From Leucosporidium creatinivorum (taxonomy: Eukaryota > Basidiomycota > Microbotryomycetes > Leucosporidiales > Leucosporidiaceae): a stretch of 64,000 bases of DNA. Both the position numbers and the translations under genes were made by a program. This document shows positions 34,124 to 45,733 of this stretch, piece after piece. The stretch is from the NCBI GenBank assembly GCA_001600635.1, contig BCKL01000026.1, positions 235,553 to 299,552 on the forward strand, written 5' to 3'. Within the stretch, counting starts at the first letter, position 1. Each line of letters opens with the position of its first letter. Under the pieces are notes generated by a model. It was given only the letters and a program-made list of their open reading frames with translations, was not told where the DNA came from and ran no database searches.

Positions 34124-34382
34124 GTGGCTTTCGGATAGCTTGGAACGTGTCTCGGGCGACTTTGGCAGCATCGCGAGGCGAGCCTGCTCTTCTTCTCGGC
34201 GTTTCCCTCCCCTCACATGTCGATTCGAGAAGCGGTCTGAGATTGCGAGACTAAGGTATACGGCACAAAGAAAGGGTACTGATGTGGTATTGACCCGCTC
34301 GTCTTGCGAGCGGTGTCGGGCGAAACTAAGCCTAAGCGGAGAGGGGAGCGAGTCGAGAGAAAGGCAGGCGGGCGTTTGAGGG

Positions 34383-35813
34383 CTACTCCGAGTCCGAGAT
34401 GAAGTCGTCCTTCTTGGCCTTCTTCCTGGGCTTGATGTCCTCGCCGTCTACCGACGAGAGGTGATTCCTGTGTGAGCAGAGCGAGGTCAGCGGGGCTCGG
34501 CGAAGGGAGGCGGAGTCGCGAGCGTACGAGTAGTACTGTTGGAGGAGAGAGAAGGTCAGCTCGAGTCGGCTCATGCAATAAGACGGATCCCCTCACCTTG
34601 TTCATCGAGAACATGGTGACCCTAGCAGGCATGACGGCCTGCAGAAGAAGGGGGTCAGTCGCTGGAAGGTGAAAGGGCCGCGCTGAGAAGCTCACCTTCA
34701 TTAGGTCGTCGCAGAGGATCTCCCTCCTATCCCTGGGGTTCTGAAGATCGTTGGCCTTGATGTGATCCTGCAACGGGGGTCAGAAGCGGTCAGCGTGCGA
34801 CACAGAGCAGCGCCGAAGCCGACTCACCCAGACTTTCTTGACGACCTGGGGCCTACTGAGAATCTCCTCGCCACCGCAGAGGGCCGAGAGCGCAGGCGAC
34901 AACCTCAAAGGCTTGTTGTACCCTCCTCCCGTGGCGGCCCTCTTCTTCTTCTTCGGCTCTCCCGACTCGGCGCCCGAATCATCCTCCGAATCGACCGTCT
35001 CCCTACTCTTCTTGGCCTTCTTCCCCCAGCTCGCTTTCGGCTTGCCAGCGTTTCCTCCACGAGTAGTCTTGGCCGGGCCGTTGAGCTCGTAGGCGAGCTT
35101 TTTGGCGAGCTCGGCGTCCGAGACGTCCTTCTTCTTCTTGAGGATCTTGTACGAGCTCGAGGAGGGCTTGCGGTCGTCGTCGCTGTCGTTGGTCTTGATA
35201 AGGGGCTTGTCTTCGCTCGAGGGCTGCTCTTCCTCGTCAGAGTCCTGCGCGAGAGGGTTGCAGAGGGCGGGTCAGCGTGATAGTTCGGCGCCGACAGCTG
35301 CGCCAACTCCTGCGAGCTGTCGAGACTGTTCCCGACTGTATACGCCTCCTGCTGCTGCTCTTATCTCCCTCCGAGCCCGCTTTCCTCCCCTGCACCGCTC
35401 CAATGCGTTCTGCCCGCTCCCAAGCGAAGCGCAAGCTCACCTGCCCAGCGTTGAAGATTTCCATGACCAGCGCATCGATAGCGTCCTTGTGCCCGCGAAC
35501 GTTGATGTTAGGGTACAGCGCCTGCAGTCGAGCAAGTCTCCCAAGTCAGCGCGCGAGCCATGACCGCCTCTGGTCTCGCTCAGCTCACCTGCAGCTCCTT
35601 GCGAACAGCCTTAGCCGACACCTTGTCCCTATCTGCACCCCTGAGAATCGTAGTCTGCTCGTCGGTGGCGTTGTAGGTCAGTTGCGCTCTCAGCTAGAGC
35701 TCGTCCCGCTCTCACGACAAGCTACTCACGATAGCTGGCCTCATGGACTCAGCGTCGAAGGGAGCGCCATTGTCGGTGACTTGCGAGCTAGGCGGAACGC
35801 TGCTGCTGGCCAT
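34383..35813 (-). CDS. SWIB-domain chromatin protein (UAF30/TRI1 type)
   Basis: Exons from ATG at 35813 (MASSSVPPSSQVTDNGAPFD) encode an N-terminal helical module (VSAKAVRKELQALYPNINVR, then HKDAIDALVMEIFNAGQ) of DEK-C type. An acidic and lysine-rich linker follows (DSDEEEQPSSEDKPL, EPKKKKRAA), then a SWIB domain: NKPLRLSPALSALCGGEEIL, SRPQVVKKVWDHIKANDLQN, DRREILCDDLMK, VTMFSMNK. The tail PRKKAKKDDFISDSE looks like a nuclear signal plus acidic end. In yeast the same two-domain plan occurs in Uaf30, which controls RNA polymerase I promoter choice, and in Tri1. Which one this is cannot be settled here. Confidence 0.88.
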
Positions 35814-36132
35814 TGCGAGTCGAGTTGTGTGGAGACGAGGTGAGCGTAGAAGCGAGAGAGCGCGCCGGCCATTTCCAGCTCCTGAAGGATCGACGTTGAG
35901 GTGCAACAACTTAGCGAGAGGGTCGAGTAGCAGCTCGATTAGCTACATACACTCTGCACTACCTTGCTCAGCTCTTTCTACTCTCGGTCCACCTCCTTCG
36001 CTGCCTTCGCAGCCCTCCTCAGCGCCGAACTCCTGCAAAGCGAGCAAATCGACTACAGACATCACAAAACACAAACCAGCTAATCAAGAATCAGCTTCAG
36101 TAACCCACTTTCCGCTCCAGCGTCCCACCTCC

Positions 36133-39110
36133 CTACTTAGCTCCATTAGCCCTCGCGGCGAGCGTCGTCGGCGCTGCAATCCTACTCCCTCCCGTCGCAG
36201 CACCTCCGGCGACAGGCTTCCCAATCCTCGATCCACCCGGCACAGGCAATCCCGTCGAGCTCATCGCTGGTCGTCTCAGCCCCGTCGAGCTGGATCCTGC
36301 GGTGGCGAGCGAAGGCTTGGGTTTCCCTCCGAACGCCGAGCTGGAGGATGATGAGGAGGCGGCAGGACGGGGAACGGTCGGCTTGAAGGCCATGCGAGTG
36401 GTAGTGGTTGAGGTGGGTTTGCGGGAGAGGGTGTCGGCGAGCGAGGGACGGGTGGCGGAGGAAGCGGTCGGCGCGGTACGAGAGCCGAGGGGAGGGCGAG
36501 GACGAGGGAGGCCTGCCAGTGCTCCTACGGCGGCGGCGGAGGAAGGCGGTGGAAGACGAGAAGCGAGGGGAGCTACAGTCGGCCTCTTGAGGCCCGCAGC
36601 GCCAGCGAGCGACTTGACCGGACTCCTACCCGTCTCCTCCCTCCTCTTCCTCTCCTCCTTCAACCGGTCCAATTTCTCCCTCGTCGCCTCCTTCCTCGCC
36701 GAAGCCGGTACCGCGGCGTCCGTACTAATCGGGGCAGGCGCGCCATTCTCCTTGCTCGAGCTCGAGCTAGGGGTAGCGACCGCCTTCCTCGCGCTCGGTA
36801 GAAGGCTAGTCCTCGGCCTGGTCGGCGCCCTTGCCATGGGAGTAGCCATCGCAGCGGGAGGCGCGACCTTAGCCATAGGCATCGACATCCCTCCGCTCCT
36901 CGCCAGCTTGGGAGCAGGCGTAGCGTTCGTGTCCATAAAGTCGATGAGCGCTTCGGCGCGAGGGCTTGTGGTCGGCTGAGCGTTGCGGTGAGGGTTAAAG
37001 ACAGTGTCGACGTCCATCTCTTCTGCGTCTTCGAGGATGGGGATCGAGTTCTGGCGAGAGTGGGTTGGTCGACGAACGGTGGAGGCGGGGCGGGTGAAGG
37101 AGGTGGTCGAGGAGGAGGAAGCGAGAGGAGTAGCATCGAGGAGGGAGCGCGTGGGTGGCTGCTGTTGGCGACGAGGGGTAGCTGAGATGGAGGAGGAGAG
37201 GGGAGCCGAACGAGTGGCGATGGGGCTCGAGTCGATGGACGAGGGCGCCGAGGTGGAAGGAGCGGAAGGAGCGGCCGTACGAGCGCGGATGGCGTCCAGC
37301 TTCTCTTGCAGACGCTTGAGACCGTTGGCGCTGGCGCTCCTGACCATGGCGGGAGCGACGGCGGGTTGGGCGACTTCGACGCTCATGGGCGCCTCGATGA
37401 CCTCGCTCAGCTCCATCAGGTCGGTAGGGCTCTGTTCTCGAGGAAGAGGGACCGCGGTTGGTGCGATAGGAGCAGCGAGTCCCGGAGAGTCGGGAAGAGG
37501 AAGAGCCGAAATCTTGTCGGGTAGGATAGGTGAGACGAGGCCAAGCTCGAAGGTGGCAGTGGCGACGACCAAGGTGTCGTTGAGGGGCGAAGGGGGTTGT
37601 TGGGCGTAGCTGCGTAGTCAAAGTCAGTCAGCGATCCTCGCCCTACGATAGCGAGAGCAAGTCCTACAGATCCGTCATCGACAGCTCCCCATTCGCGCTC
37701 CACCCCTTCAGCATATCCCTCACATCCCCCGACGAGCTCTCCGCCGCACTACATCCACCACTACTCCTCCTACTCTCTCCACTCTCATTCCCGACCTCAC
37801 TCCCAAAGCTCAACCTCCCCTTCATCGGCGTCTTCTCGGCATCCACCACCCTCTCAGCTTGAATGCTGACCATCCGCAGACGAGCGGGCGAATCGCGGTG
37901 GGTGCGGTACGAAGCTGTCGAGCAGGCCAGGAGGGAGCGCTCATCGTTCTCCTCGTTGTCCATGATGGTGACAGAGGAGGAAGTGGAGGCGGAGAGAGAG
38001 TCAACCTCGGCGGCGGCGTCGAGTCGGCCTCGTTGCGACTTGGAGAGGGCGTGACGGGTGGAGGAGGTGAGGCTGGGAGGGAGGATGGAGCTGATACTAT
38101 CGGAAGGGATGACGGTGGGAGGACGTCCACCGATGCACGAATCGCTGAGCCCATTGAGAAGGTTGGCCATATCTCGATTGTCGAGGTCGTCCTCCTCTTC
38201 CTCCTCTCCAATGCCGGAGAGGTTACCGAATCCCGCGCCTCCGGGTCCGAACGAGTCAAGTGTGGTCTCTGCGTCGTGGGAGCCGTTGAGGAGGAAGGAG
38301 CCGCCTTCATCCATGAGGAGCGAGCAGTCGGAGTCGGAAGGGATGGGAAGGAGGAAGCCCGAGGCGTCGGCTGGTGGATCCAGCAGGGTCAGCTTCTCTC
38401 TCATTGCTTGCCGTCGGAGACGACTCACCATCGAACCTGGCAGGACTCATGTCCTTGCTTGGCGAGACGCTCCTACTCCTGCTCCTCTCGGCGCCGACCT
38501 TCCTCGCGGTCCGCATGCCCTCCTCCTCCCGCTGCATCACACTCCACCTCCTCCCACTCTTGACCGGCGTTCCCTCCTCTTCCCTCGCAGCCGCAACCTT
38601 CCGCACAGTCCCCGGCGGACTCTCCCTCGCGAAGCTCGGCGACCCCTCCTCCTCTTCGTCGCTAGGGGCATCGAAGTCGTAAACCTGCTTCAACGGCGAA
38701 GGGTTCCTCACTGGTGCGAAAACGGGAGGAGCGAGTCGAGGCTGCGCGAGGAGGAGTGGCTTGGGCGCCAGCATCGGAGGTCGAGGAGCTGGACGAGGTG
38801 TCGGTGCTGAGAGGTTGATGAGGAGGTCGCTCGTCTCCTCGTCTTGCTGGACCGGCTTGGATGGGGGAGCAATACTACTCCCACCAAACGCAGCAGTGAA
38901 AGGCGAGTCCGGTGCAGACTGCTCTTGCTGCTGCTGTAGAAAGCGCGGAGAGTGTGAGCTTGTTGATCAAGAACCTCCGTGATCGCCTCTCACCTGCTGC
39001 TGCACCACTACAGGCGACTGGTAGACCGGTCTAGGAGCAGTTCGAAAAGGGGAAGCGAGAGGATCAAAGTCGGAAGGGTCGAAATCTGCTGAGGCGTCGA
39101 GGAGGTCCAT
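36133..39110 (-). CDS. Large disordered, phosphosite-rich protein
   Basis: Four or five exons run from ATG at 39110 (MDLLDASADFDPSDFDPLAS) to the stop at 36133 (TTLAARANGAK). A glutamine run flanks the first intron. The middle is acidic (SGIGEEEEEDDLDNRDMANL), with a conserved-looking block ARLRMVSIQAERVVDAEKTP and DVRDMLKGWSANGELSMTDL next to an intron. A basic helix near the end (ATREKLDRLKEERKRREETG) precedes a long Ala/Pro/Ser/Arg region with many SRIGKP and TRPSL-like units, a composition seen in microtubule-associated proteins. I do not recognise the family; a cytoskeletal or mitotic role is only a suggestion from composition. Confidence 0.6.
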
Positions 39111-39489
39111 CGTGGCTCAAGAGCTGAGAGTTGAGTGAGAGCGCGTTGGAGCTGCTGCTGGTGAAAGGGGGAAGGATGGGCGTGCTGGAGGGTGTAGGAG
39201 GTGATTTCAAGAGCTTGTACACGCTCAGAGGGTGGACGGCGAGGGATGAGCTGAGAGACGAGGCGAACGAGCGGAAGGAGAAAGAGCGTGAAGCGAAGCG
39301 AGAAGGTCGAGGCCAAGTCGAGGAAGCTGAATGCCCTACAACTCGCTTCGGCTGAGAGTACCGCTTGAGAGCAGATCAAGAGCTTTCGCTTTCTTCTCGC
39401 TGCACTTCAGCACTTGCAGTTCACCGCTCTCGCTGCTCGGCGCCCACCCTCACATCTCGAGCTAAAGTACATTTCCCACTGCATCCCTC
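39111..39489. other. Spacer, 379 bases
   Basis: Lies between the start of the disordered-protein gene and the 3' end of the cyclophilin gene. It holds the former's promoter; no other gene is seen. Confidence 0.45.
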
Positions 39490-40749
39490 TCAATCCGCCC
39501 TCTCAGCTATCGGGTTTGCGTGGATCTCGACCTATCCAATGCCACGACGTCAGCTCTCTCTCTCCCTGCAGACCGACGAGCCGCCGAACCCGAACTCACC
39601 CTCTCCAACCGAATCTGCTGCGTCGGCCTCATCTTTTCGTTCACGGGGACTCGTTCCTAGCATCACATCGCCACGTCAGCAAGGGTGGGAAGGGGAGAGA
39701 GGAGAAGCAAAGACTCACCAGCATATCCAGCGTTGTGTCCTGTCCGTCAATGACCCTGCGCCGAGCCTTTGTCAGCAGGCGTACAGCAACGAGACGAGAA
39801 AGAGGTCAGACGCACCGGCCAAAGATACTGTACTTGGTATCCAGATGCGGTTGCTTGGCGTCTGCGAAATGATCAGGGAGGTTAGCGATGAAGTTCGGCG
39901 AAGGCGAGGGAGGGCGAGAAACGGACAGGTGATAAAGAATTGGGATCTGCGGGGTCACTCCGAGTTAGTACTAGCCTCAAGCACGGCTGGAGAGCACTCA
40001 CTTATTCGTATCCGGCCCCGAGTTGGCCATAGCGACGATGCCTCGGGCGTTGAACTGCTCGGCTCGGTCGTGGTTCAGCTCCCATCCCAACCTCTCGGAC
40101 CAGCTCCTCTAGCAAGGGGTTTACACACCTTCAACGTCCCTCGCACCTCGTCCGCAAAGGGCTTGCCCCAAATCGACTGGCCTCCCTTGCCCGTGCCAGT
40201 GGGGTCGCCAGTCTGGATCATGAAGCCTTTGATATTCCTGTTATGGTGTTCGAGGGGGGTAGTAGGTTATTTTATGACGTGCAAAGGAAGTGGCGAGGGC
40301 GCGAAGGCAGTGAAGAGGTGCAGCACGAGGAGGAAGCGAGCGGGGAGCAACAACATCAGCTCTGCTCTCCTTCCCTGCAGCTCCTTCGAGCAAGCAGCCA
40401 GCACATACCGGTGAAACAAGCATCCATCGTACTGTCCAGAAGCAGCCAAGGCGAGAAAGTTCTGCAAGTCGGTTCCAAGAGCGGGAGTCAGCTCTCTCCT
40501 CTCTTTAAGCTCAGCTGAAGGCGGGCGGGAACGCACCTCTGCTGTCTTCGGTACAGCCTCGCAGAACACCTCAATCTGCCCTTCCAGAGATACCACACGC
40601 GTCAGTTCGGCCCACACCGCAGCAGAGAGCGAGAGGGAGTCGGAAACGCACCTTGAGCTCGCCATGAGAGGTGTGCAGGGTGACGGACTGTAGTGCAAGA
40701 GGGTTAAGCTATCGTCTTGTAAGCTGAAGCGGTGTGAAGGGCGTACCAT
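39490..40749 (-). CDS. PPIL3-type cyclophilin of the spliceosome
   Basis: About ten short exons give a single-domain cyclophilin of about 165 residues, the size of PPIL3. The first coding exon is just ATG (40749-40747), directly followed by the intron; exon 2 gives [12 protein letters not shown]. Then come [107 protein letters not shown] and [13 protein letters not shown]. These blocks and the HANP ending are characteristic of PPIL3. The active-site arginine of FHR.IKGFMIQ and the SQFFIT block are kept. PPIL3 homologues are found with activated spliceosomes. Confidence 0.93.
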
Positions 40750-41146
40750 TGAAGTGAGACTGAGCGAGTGAAGCGGCAGAGCGCAAGAGAGGGAGGGGGG
40801 GTCGTTCGCCGCTCGGAGGGGGGGACAACCTGGAAAGGCCTGTACTGAGCTGCAAGTTCGCCAAAACCACTCTCAAAGTTTTTTTGGTTCAATCGGTTCA
40901 ATCCACACTCCTTGTCCGAGCCGTTGGGCCCGCTATACGCTACTCATTCGCACGACCGCTCGGCGCTCCCTCCCCGGCCCTCCCGGCTTCGCTCCCTCTC
41001 TCTCCGCTCAACAATGAGGTATGGTGCTACATTTCGTTACCATGCGGAAGCGAGGAACGAATATTACATGGGTATCGCACAAAAGCCAAGGGTATCTATC
41101 TCGCTCCGTTCGCCTCGGCAAGCCAGCGCCCGAGCGCGCTCAAGAC
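40750..41146. other. Spacer, 397 bases
   Basis: Promoter of the PPIL3-type gene on one side and the 3' end of the gene at 41147 on the other. No other feature recognised. Confidence 0.45.
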
Positions 41147-42936
41147 TCAGTTCCACCACCACCCTCCGCCTCCTCCTCCTGCACCCGCCTTTAATTCCTC
41201 TTTCCCTCCACCGAGTTCAGCTTGCAAACGTTCCTTCAACCCACTCTCCTTCCTCTCGTGATGTCCAACCCCCACCCCTCTCGTCGCCTCGGCGTTGACT
41301 CTCAAGCTGAGATCGCCCCCTCCTCGAGCGGTGGTGGAGTGAAGGGAGGGTGAAGGAGGAGGGCGGTTGGAGGAGGCGGAGGAGGAGGAACGACGATGCC
41401 TTGGTGGCTGCTGCGTTACTGCAGGAGAGGGAAAGGGAGAGGAAAGGAAGAGCGAAGCGGGCAGAGGGCCGGTGGAGAGGGAGAGGGAGGGGGATGCTCT
41501 TGTGTGGGAGGAAGTGGAGGGGCGGATACGAGATGGTGAACGAGGAGTGGGAGAGCGAATTTGAGGTGGTGGGGAAGGGTGGGAGAGAGAGGAGGGGGCA
41601 GGGGTTTCCTCTTCGTGGATAGCGAGGATCGACCGAGGCTCAAGCGAATGCGAGAGGGCAAGGTCGGGCGAAGTAGCATTGGTGCTTGTAGAGGCTCTCC
41701 TTATTGAGTTGACTGCTGGCGAAGAAGACGGCGTCCCCGTCGTCGTCGACTCGAGGATGGAAGCGAGCGAGGCGGTCGACACGGAGGGCTTGAGCGGCGT
41801 AATGCGGCGCAGGGTGGTTGTTGGGCTGGAGGAGGCGAGCGTACTGAGAAGGGAGGTTGCGGAGGAGTGGGAGGAAAGGCGTGGTGGTGTTGGAGTAGGA
41901 GTGGGAAGCGAGAACGAGGCTGAGGCTGAGTTGCGGAGGAGGGAATCCCTCGCTGCGCTGCTTGTACGGCGGTGGGTCCTCGGCGTCGCTGCTGAGGGGG
42001 ATGGTGGTGGTTCTCCTAGAGCTGTCCCTGCTATTGATCGCGCCGCTGACTCGGCGTGTGGTGCTGGATCCTCGCCCTCCTCCTGCTCCTGCTCCTCCCC
42101 CCTTCTCGGCGGCAGACTCTCGACCGCGTCATACATAGTCCCCACCCTCGGTGCATGTCCCCTACCTCCCCGTCTCCCAAGCAACTCCCTCGGATCCCTC
42201 CTCCACTCCGGCTCTCTCTCCCTCCTCTTCCACCCGTCCTCCGAATTCCTGCCCTCGGCGAGATCCTCCACCTCGCTCGCCAACCTCTCCAAGCTACTCT
42301 CCACCTCCTCATTCCCTTCCAATCCTAGTCGCAAGCTCCGTTCTCGCTGATGTAGCGTATCGTCGAGGGCAAAGAACCGCGACAACTGAGCTCGGGAGGA
42401 GATGGTCGAGTCCAAAATGGATTCCGAGGTGGAGAGTATGGCGGACGTGCGGAGGATGAGCAGGTCAAGAGCGTCGGGTTCTGTATCCTCATCATCATCC
42501 TCCTCTTCCTCCTCGTCGGCGGAGAGGGACAAGACGAGCGGCGACAGACGACCTAGCGGCCCCTGCTCCTGATCCTCGACGGTGGCACTCTTCTTCCCAC
42601 CGTCCAGGCTAGTCCTCGCTCTCGCAGGAGAAGACGAAGGTGACTCGTACTCTGGTGGCGTTGATTCGTTGTAGCCTGGCAGGGTCGAGGAAGAGGAAGA
42701 GAGGATGGAAGCGAGCGAGTCGCGTTGTGGTGGTCTGGAGCGGTAGCGATGCGAAGGTAGGAAGGGAGGGGAGAGCGGTCTAGAGTCGAGATTATTGTGT
42801 AGCTGTGTAGAAGGAGACGGGGAAGGCGCGGGAGAGGGGGAGAGCGAGGGCTGTTCGACGAGGCCAAACGAAGCGAAGCGCCTAAGTTGGGTTGGTTTCT
42901 GTTTCTGTAGAAGAGTGAAAGGGAGAGGCTTACCAT
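41147..42936 (-). CDS. Serine/proline-rich protein with a helical centre
   Basis: One long open frame covers 42904-41147. It has no ATG before residue 200 or so unless ATG at 42936-42934 is joined to it by removing 42905-42933 (GTAAGC...TACAG, 29 bases), which gives MKQKPTQLRRFASFGLVEQP. The centre looks helical (DLLILRTSAILSTSESILDS, FFALDDTLHQRERSLRLGLE, SSLERLASEVEDLAEG) and is preceded by an acidic run. The remainder is Ser/Pro/Thr-rich, with a glycine-tryptophan end (GGGGGWWWN). I do not recognise the family. The true start may lie in an exon I could not identify. Confidence 0.55.
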
Positions 42937-43029
42937 GCAGCTCAGACTTGCTAATTATTCATCTCCAATTCCTCACGAGTTGTAACGAGAAAAACGAGGT
43001 GAGATGCAGGAGTCAGAGCTGCCGATTCG

Positions 43030-44009
43030 ATGCCTCCGCTGCTTGACCTCGTTCGCAATCGCCCTCGTCTAGCTCGCTCGGCCTTCTCTCTCTCGCCTGC
43101 CGCTCTGCATCTCTGTACCTCGAAACAGCTAGGTGCGCTCTCTTGCTCTGCTCTGCCCTGCTGTCTTCAAGCTAACCTCCCTCCCTCTCCACAGTCGCCA
43201 CTTCCCCTAGGCCTCCTCCTCTCAAAATGCCCTTCCACCTCTACGCCCTCCTCGGCGTAGCAGTAGTAGGCGTAGCAGTCATAGTAGCCTACGAAGTCGC
43301 CGATTGGCATCGCAGGGAGCAGGAGCGCGAGTTGGAGGCATGGCATGCTCAGCGTCGGGACTCCAGGAGCGAGAAAGCGAGAGGTTCGGCTTCGGCGAGG
43401 GAGAAGAGAGGCTTGGGGGAGGGGACAGTGAGGATAAGGAGCAATAAGAGGGTGAGTTACTGCTACTGCTGGGGTACAGCTCCCCTTCCAGCCCGAGTCG
43501 AACAAAGCTGAACCCCCACCTTGCATCGCTCGCCCTCGCGGCCTCTCGCGGTGCAGACGCACACCCTCCTCTCCGACACCGACCCCTTCCGCCTCACCGA
43601 CTCTGAGCTCGAACTGGACCTTCCCTCCCGTTCGGCCTCGCCATCGCGCAGGGAAGCTATCCTCCTCGACCCCTCGGCGCTGGGCGACCCCCACACCACC
43701 TCTCGTCGTTCCTCCTCCTCTTCCTCTACTCCAACATCGACGCTCGACCTTCTCTCCGCGGAAAGCTCGGCCATCTCGACACCCACTCTCGTCTCCCGCC
43801 CCGACTCGCCTTCTTCTACCCTGCACCAGCCCGCCGAGGCCGAGCCCGGAGGAGGAGGATGGGATCTCATCAACGCGAAGCTCACCTCAGGCTCGGGCGA
43901 TGTGAGGAGCGAGAAAGCGCTCAGCGAGGACGACTGGGAAGCGTTGGAGGAGAGCGTGGATTGGGGAAAGGCGCCTAGCAGGCTGCCGTGGGAGGAGGAG
44001 GGCAGGTAA
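43030..44009 (+). CDS. Putative mitochondrial membrane protein
   Basis: Three exons (43030-43132, 43195-43451, 43557-44009) join in frame to 270 residues. The beginning, MPPLLDLVRNRPRLARSAFS, is arginine-rich without acids after the first aspartate, as in mitochondrial presequences. One strong membrane segment follows, LYALLGVAVVGVAVIVAYEV, then a charged helix (HRREQERELEAWHAQRRDSR). The C-terminal half is Ser/Thr-rich and ends in an acidic, tryptophan-containing block (SEDDWEALEESVDWGKAPSR). An alternative start at the internal ATG (MPFHLYALLG) would make a signal-anchored protein instead. The product is not recognised. Confidence 0.65.
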
Positions 44010-44458
44010 CGACTATCTGAGCGCCGACTGTAGTAGCGAGCGCTGGAGAGGAGTTGAAGGCTGAGGAGGGAATCCTCCTTATACGATTGTGTGTACTACT
44101 TAACGACTTCTCCTTCTTTGTTATTGCACTTCTTTTCGCACATTACAGGTCGGACTCGGCGGCGGTGACCAGCTCGGTCCTCGGCGCCCGCTCGAGTCGT
44201 TGTGCTCGAACTCTGGCTGTTCCCCGCCTCTTCCTTTTCCCACGACCTGACAAACTCATCACGAGCAAACCCATCATCACCGTCAGCACCACATCTCCCA
44301 ATCGACCAGGTCACCCTTGCGGTAACCAGTCCTCTCGGGGAGTTCGGAGATCTCGAACCAATCTTATCCACAGAAAACCCAACCTTCCATCTTTCCTTTC
44401 GCTTTTTCAGCCTCCCTCATCCTCCCTCTCTCTTCCACCTCACTCACACACAACCACC
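44010..44458. other. Spacer, 449 bases
   Basis: Upstream of the FAD-enzyme gene. Its last 90 bases are strongly pyrimidine-rich (CT-rich leader), typical of fungal promoters. No gene recognised. Confidence 0.45.
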
Positions 44459-45533
44459 ATGCCCCCCCTCCACGACGTCCTCATCATCGGCGGCGGCCCT
44501 AGCGGATGGGCGACCGCTCTCGGCCTCTGCCGCGTAGCGCGCCCCTCCATCCTGTTCGACTCGACCTCGTATACCGCAACTCGATGGTCACGAATTTCCA
44601 TACCTACCCTACAAGGGACCATACCTCGCCCGCTGCGTTTCGAGGGGACGCAAGGAGCGAGGTGGAGGGCAGGTATCCCGGGTTGGTGGAGACGGTGCAG
44701 AGGAGGGTGGTGGGTGTGAAGAAGTTGGAGGAGGGGGGAGGGTTTGAGGCGAGGGATGAGGAGGGAGAGTGCTGGAGGGGGAGGATCCTGGTGCTGGCGG
44801 TGGGGAGTCAGGACGTCCTCCCCGAGCATTTGCAAGGGTACGCCGAGAATGGGGGACCCGGATCCATCAATGCTTATTCTGCGACGGGTGCGTCCCCCTT
44901 TTTTTCTTTTCCTCTCATCTTCTCTCTGTATCATGTTACTGATCCCCCCCTCCCGGTCTCACTCAGGTTCGAATACCGCTCCCTCGGCCCCTCCGCCTCG
45001 GCCGGGATCCTCTGCCTCTCCCCCACCGACCTAGAGTACACCCTCTCCAGCGCACTCACGGCGCTTCGCTTCGTACCCCATCTCACAATCTACACCCATG
45101 GCTCGCTCTCCCCACTCGAGCTGGAGGATCCGAGGTTCGCCGTCCTCAGAAGCAAGGGCCTCAAGGTGGACGAGCGCTCGGTGCTGCGACTCGAAGCCGT
45201 GGACGACAACTACTCCCCGGCCGAGCGGATCCGGGTGCATCTCTCCTCCTCCTCCTCCTCCTCGACGACCCACTCCTTCCTAATCCACAAGCCCGCAACC
45301 GTTCTCTCCACGCACGGCGCCTCGCTCGCCTCGCAACTGGGCCTTCAACTCACCTCCTCGGGCGACATCTCCGTGACGCCTCATCAGCTCACCTCGGTAG
45401 AAGGCGTCGGGATTGTGCCGACCCGTTCAAGCAGGTCGTTAGAGCTGCTAGCGGGGGAGTGACGGCTGCTGCTATGGCCCATGCCAAGTTGGTGAAGAAG
45501 GAGTTGGGGGGAGGAGGTGGGTGTGGTGTGTAG
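44459..45533 (+). pseudogene. FAD-dependent oxidoreductase of the thioredoxin-reductase-like type, apparently damaged
   Basis: ATG at 44459 begins MPPLHDVLIIGGGPSGWATA, a perfect dinucleotide-binding motif (GGGPSG), followed by RPSILFDSTSY. The next conserved part (YRNSMVTNFHTYPTRDHTSP, LVLAVGSQDVLP) lies in a different frame; an extra TA in TCGTATACC (near 44569) accounts for it. After an intron at about 44888-44966 the frame continues (PSASAGILCLSPTDLEYTLS). Near 45412-45420 it is broken again at the FAD-binding GD motif: GDCADPFKQVVRAA and AAAMAHAKLVKKEL are in another frame, ending at 45533. Relatives of this group include small fungal disulfide oxidoreductases. Two lesions in one gene favour a pseudogene over sequencing error. 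Confidence 0.6.
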
Positions 45534-45733
45534 GTAGGTAGGTAAATTGATGGGGGTGGTTGCTGGTTTGAATGTCCATCGTAAGAGAGTAAGAGAAAAG
45601 AAGACAGAGAGCCAAACCCGTTTCCGCTTGCTCGCTGACCCCCGGCGCGGCGACGCGCAAAGAGAGTGCGTGCGCAGGTTTGTTGTTACAGTACAGCGGG
45701 GAGGAGGTGGATAATGCGGTCTGGAGGGAGGGA

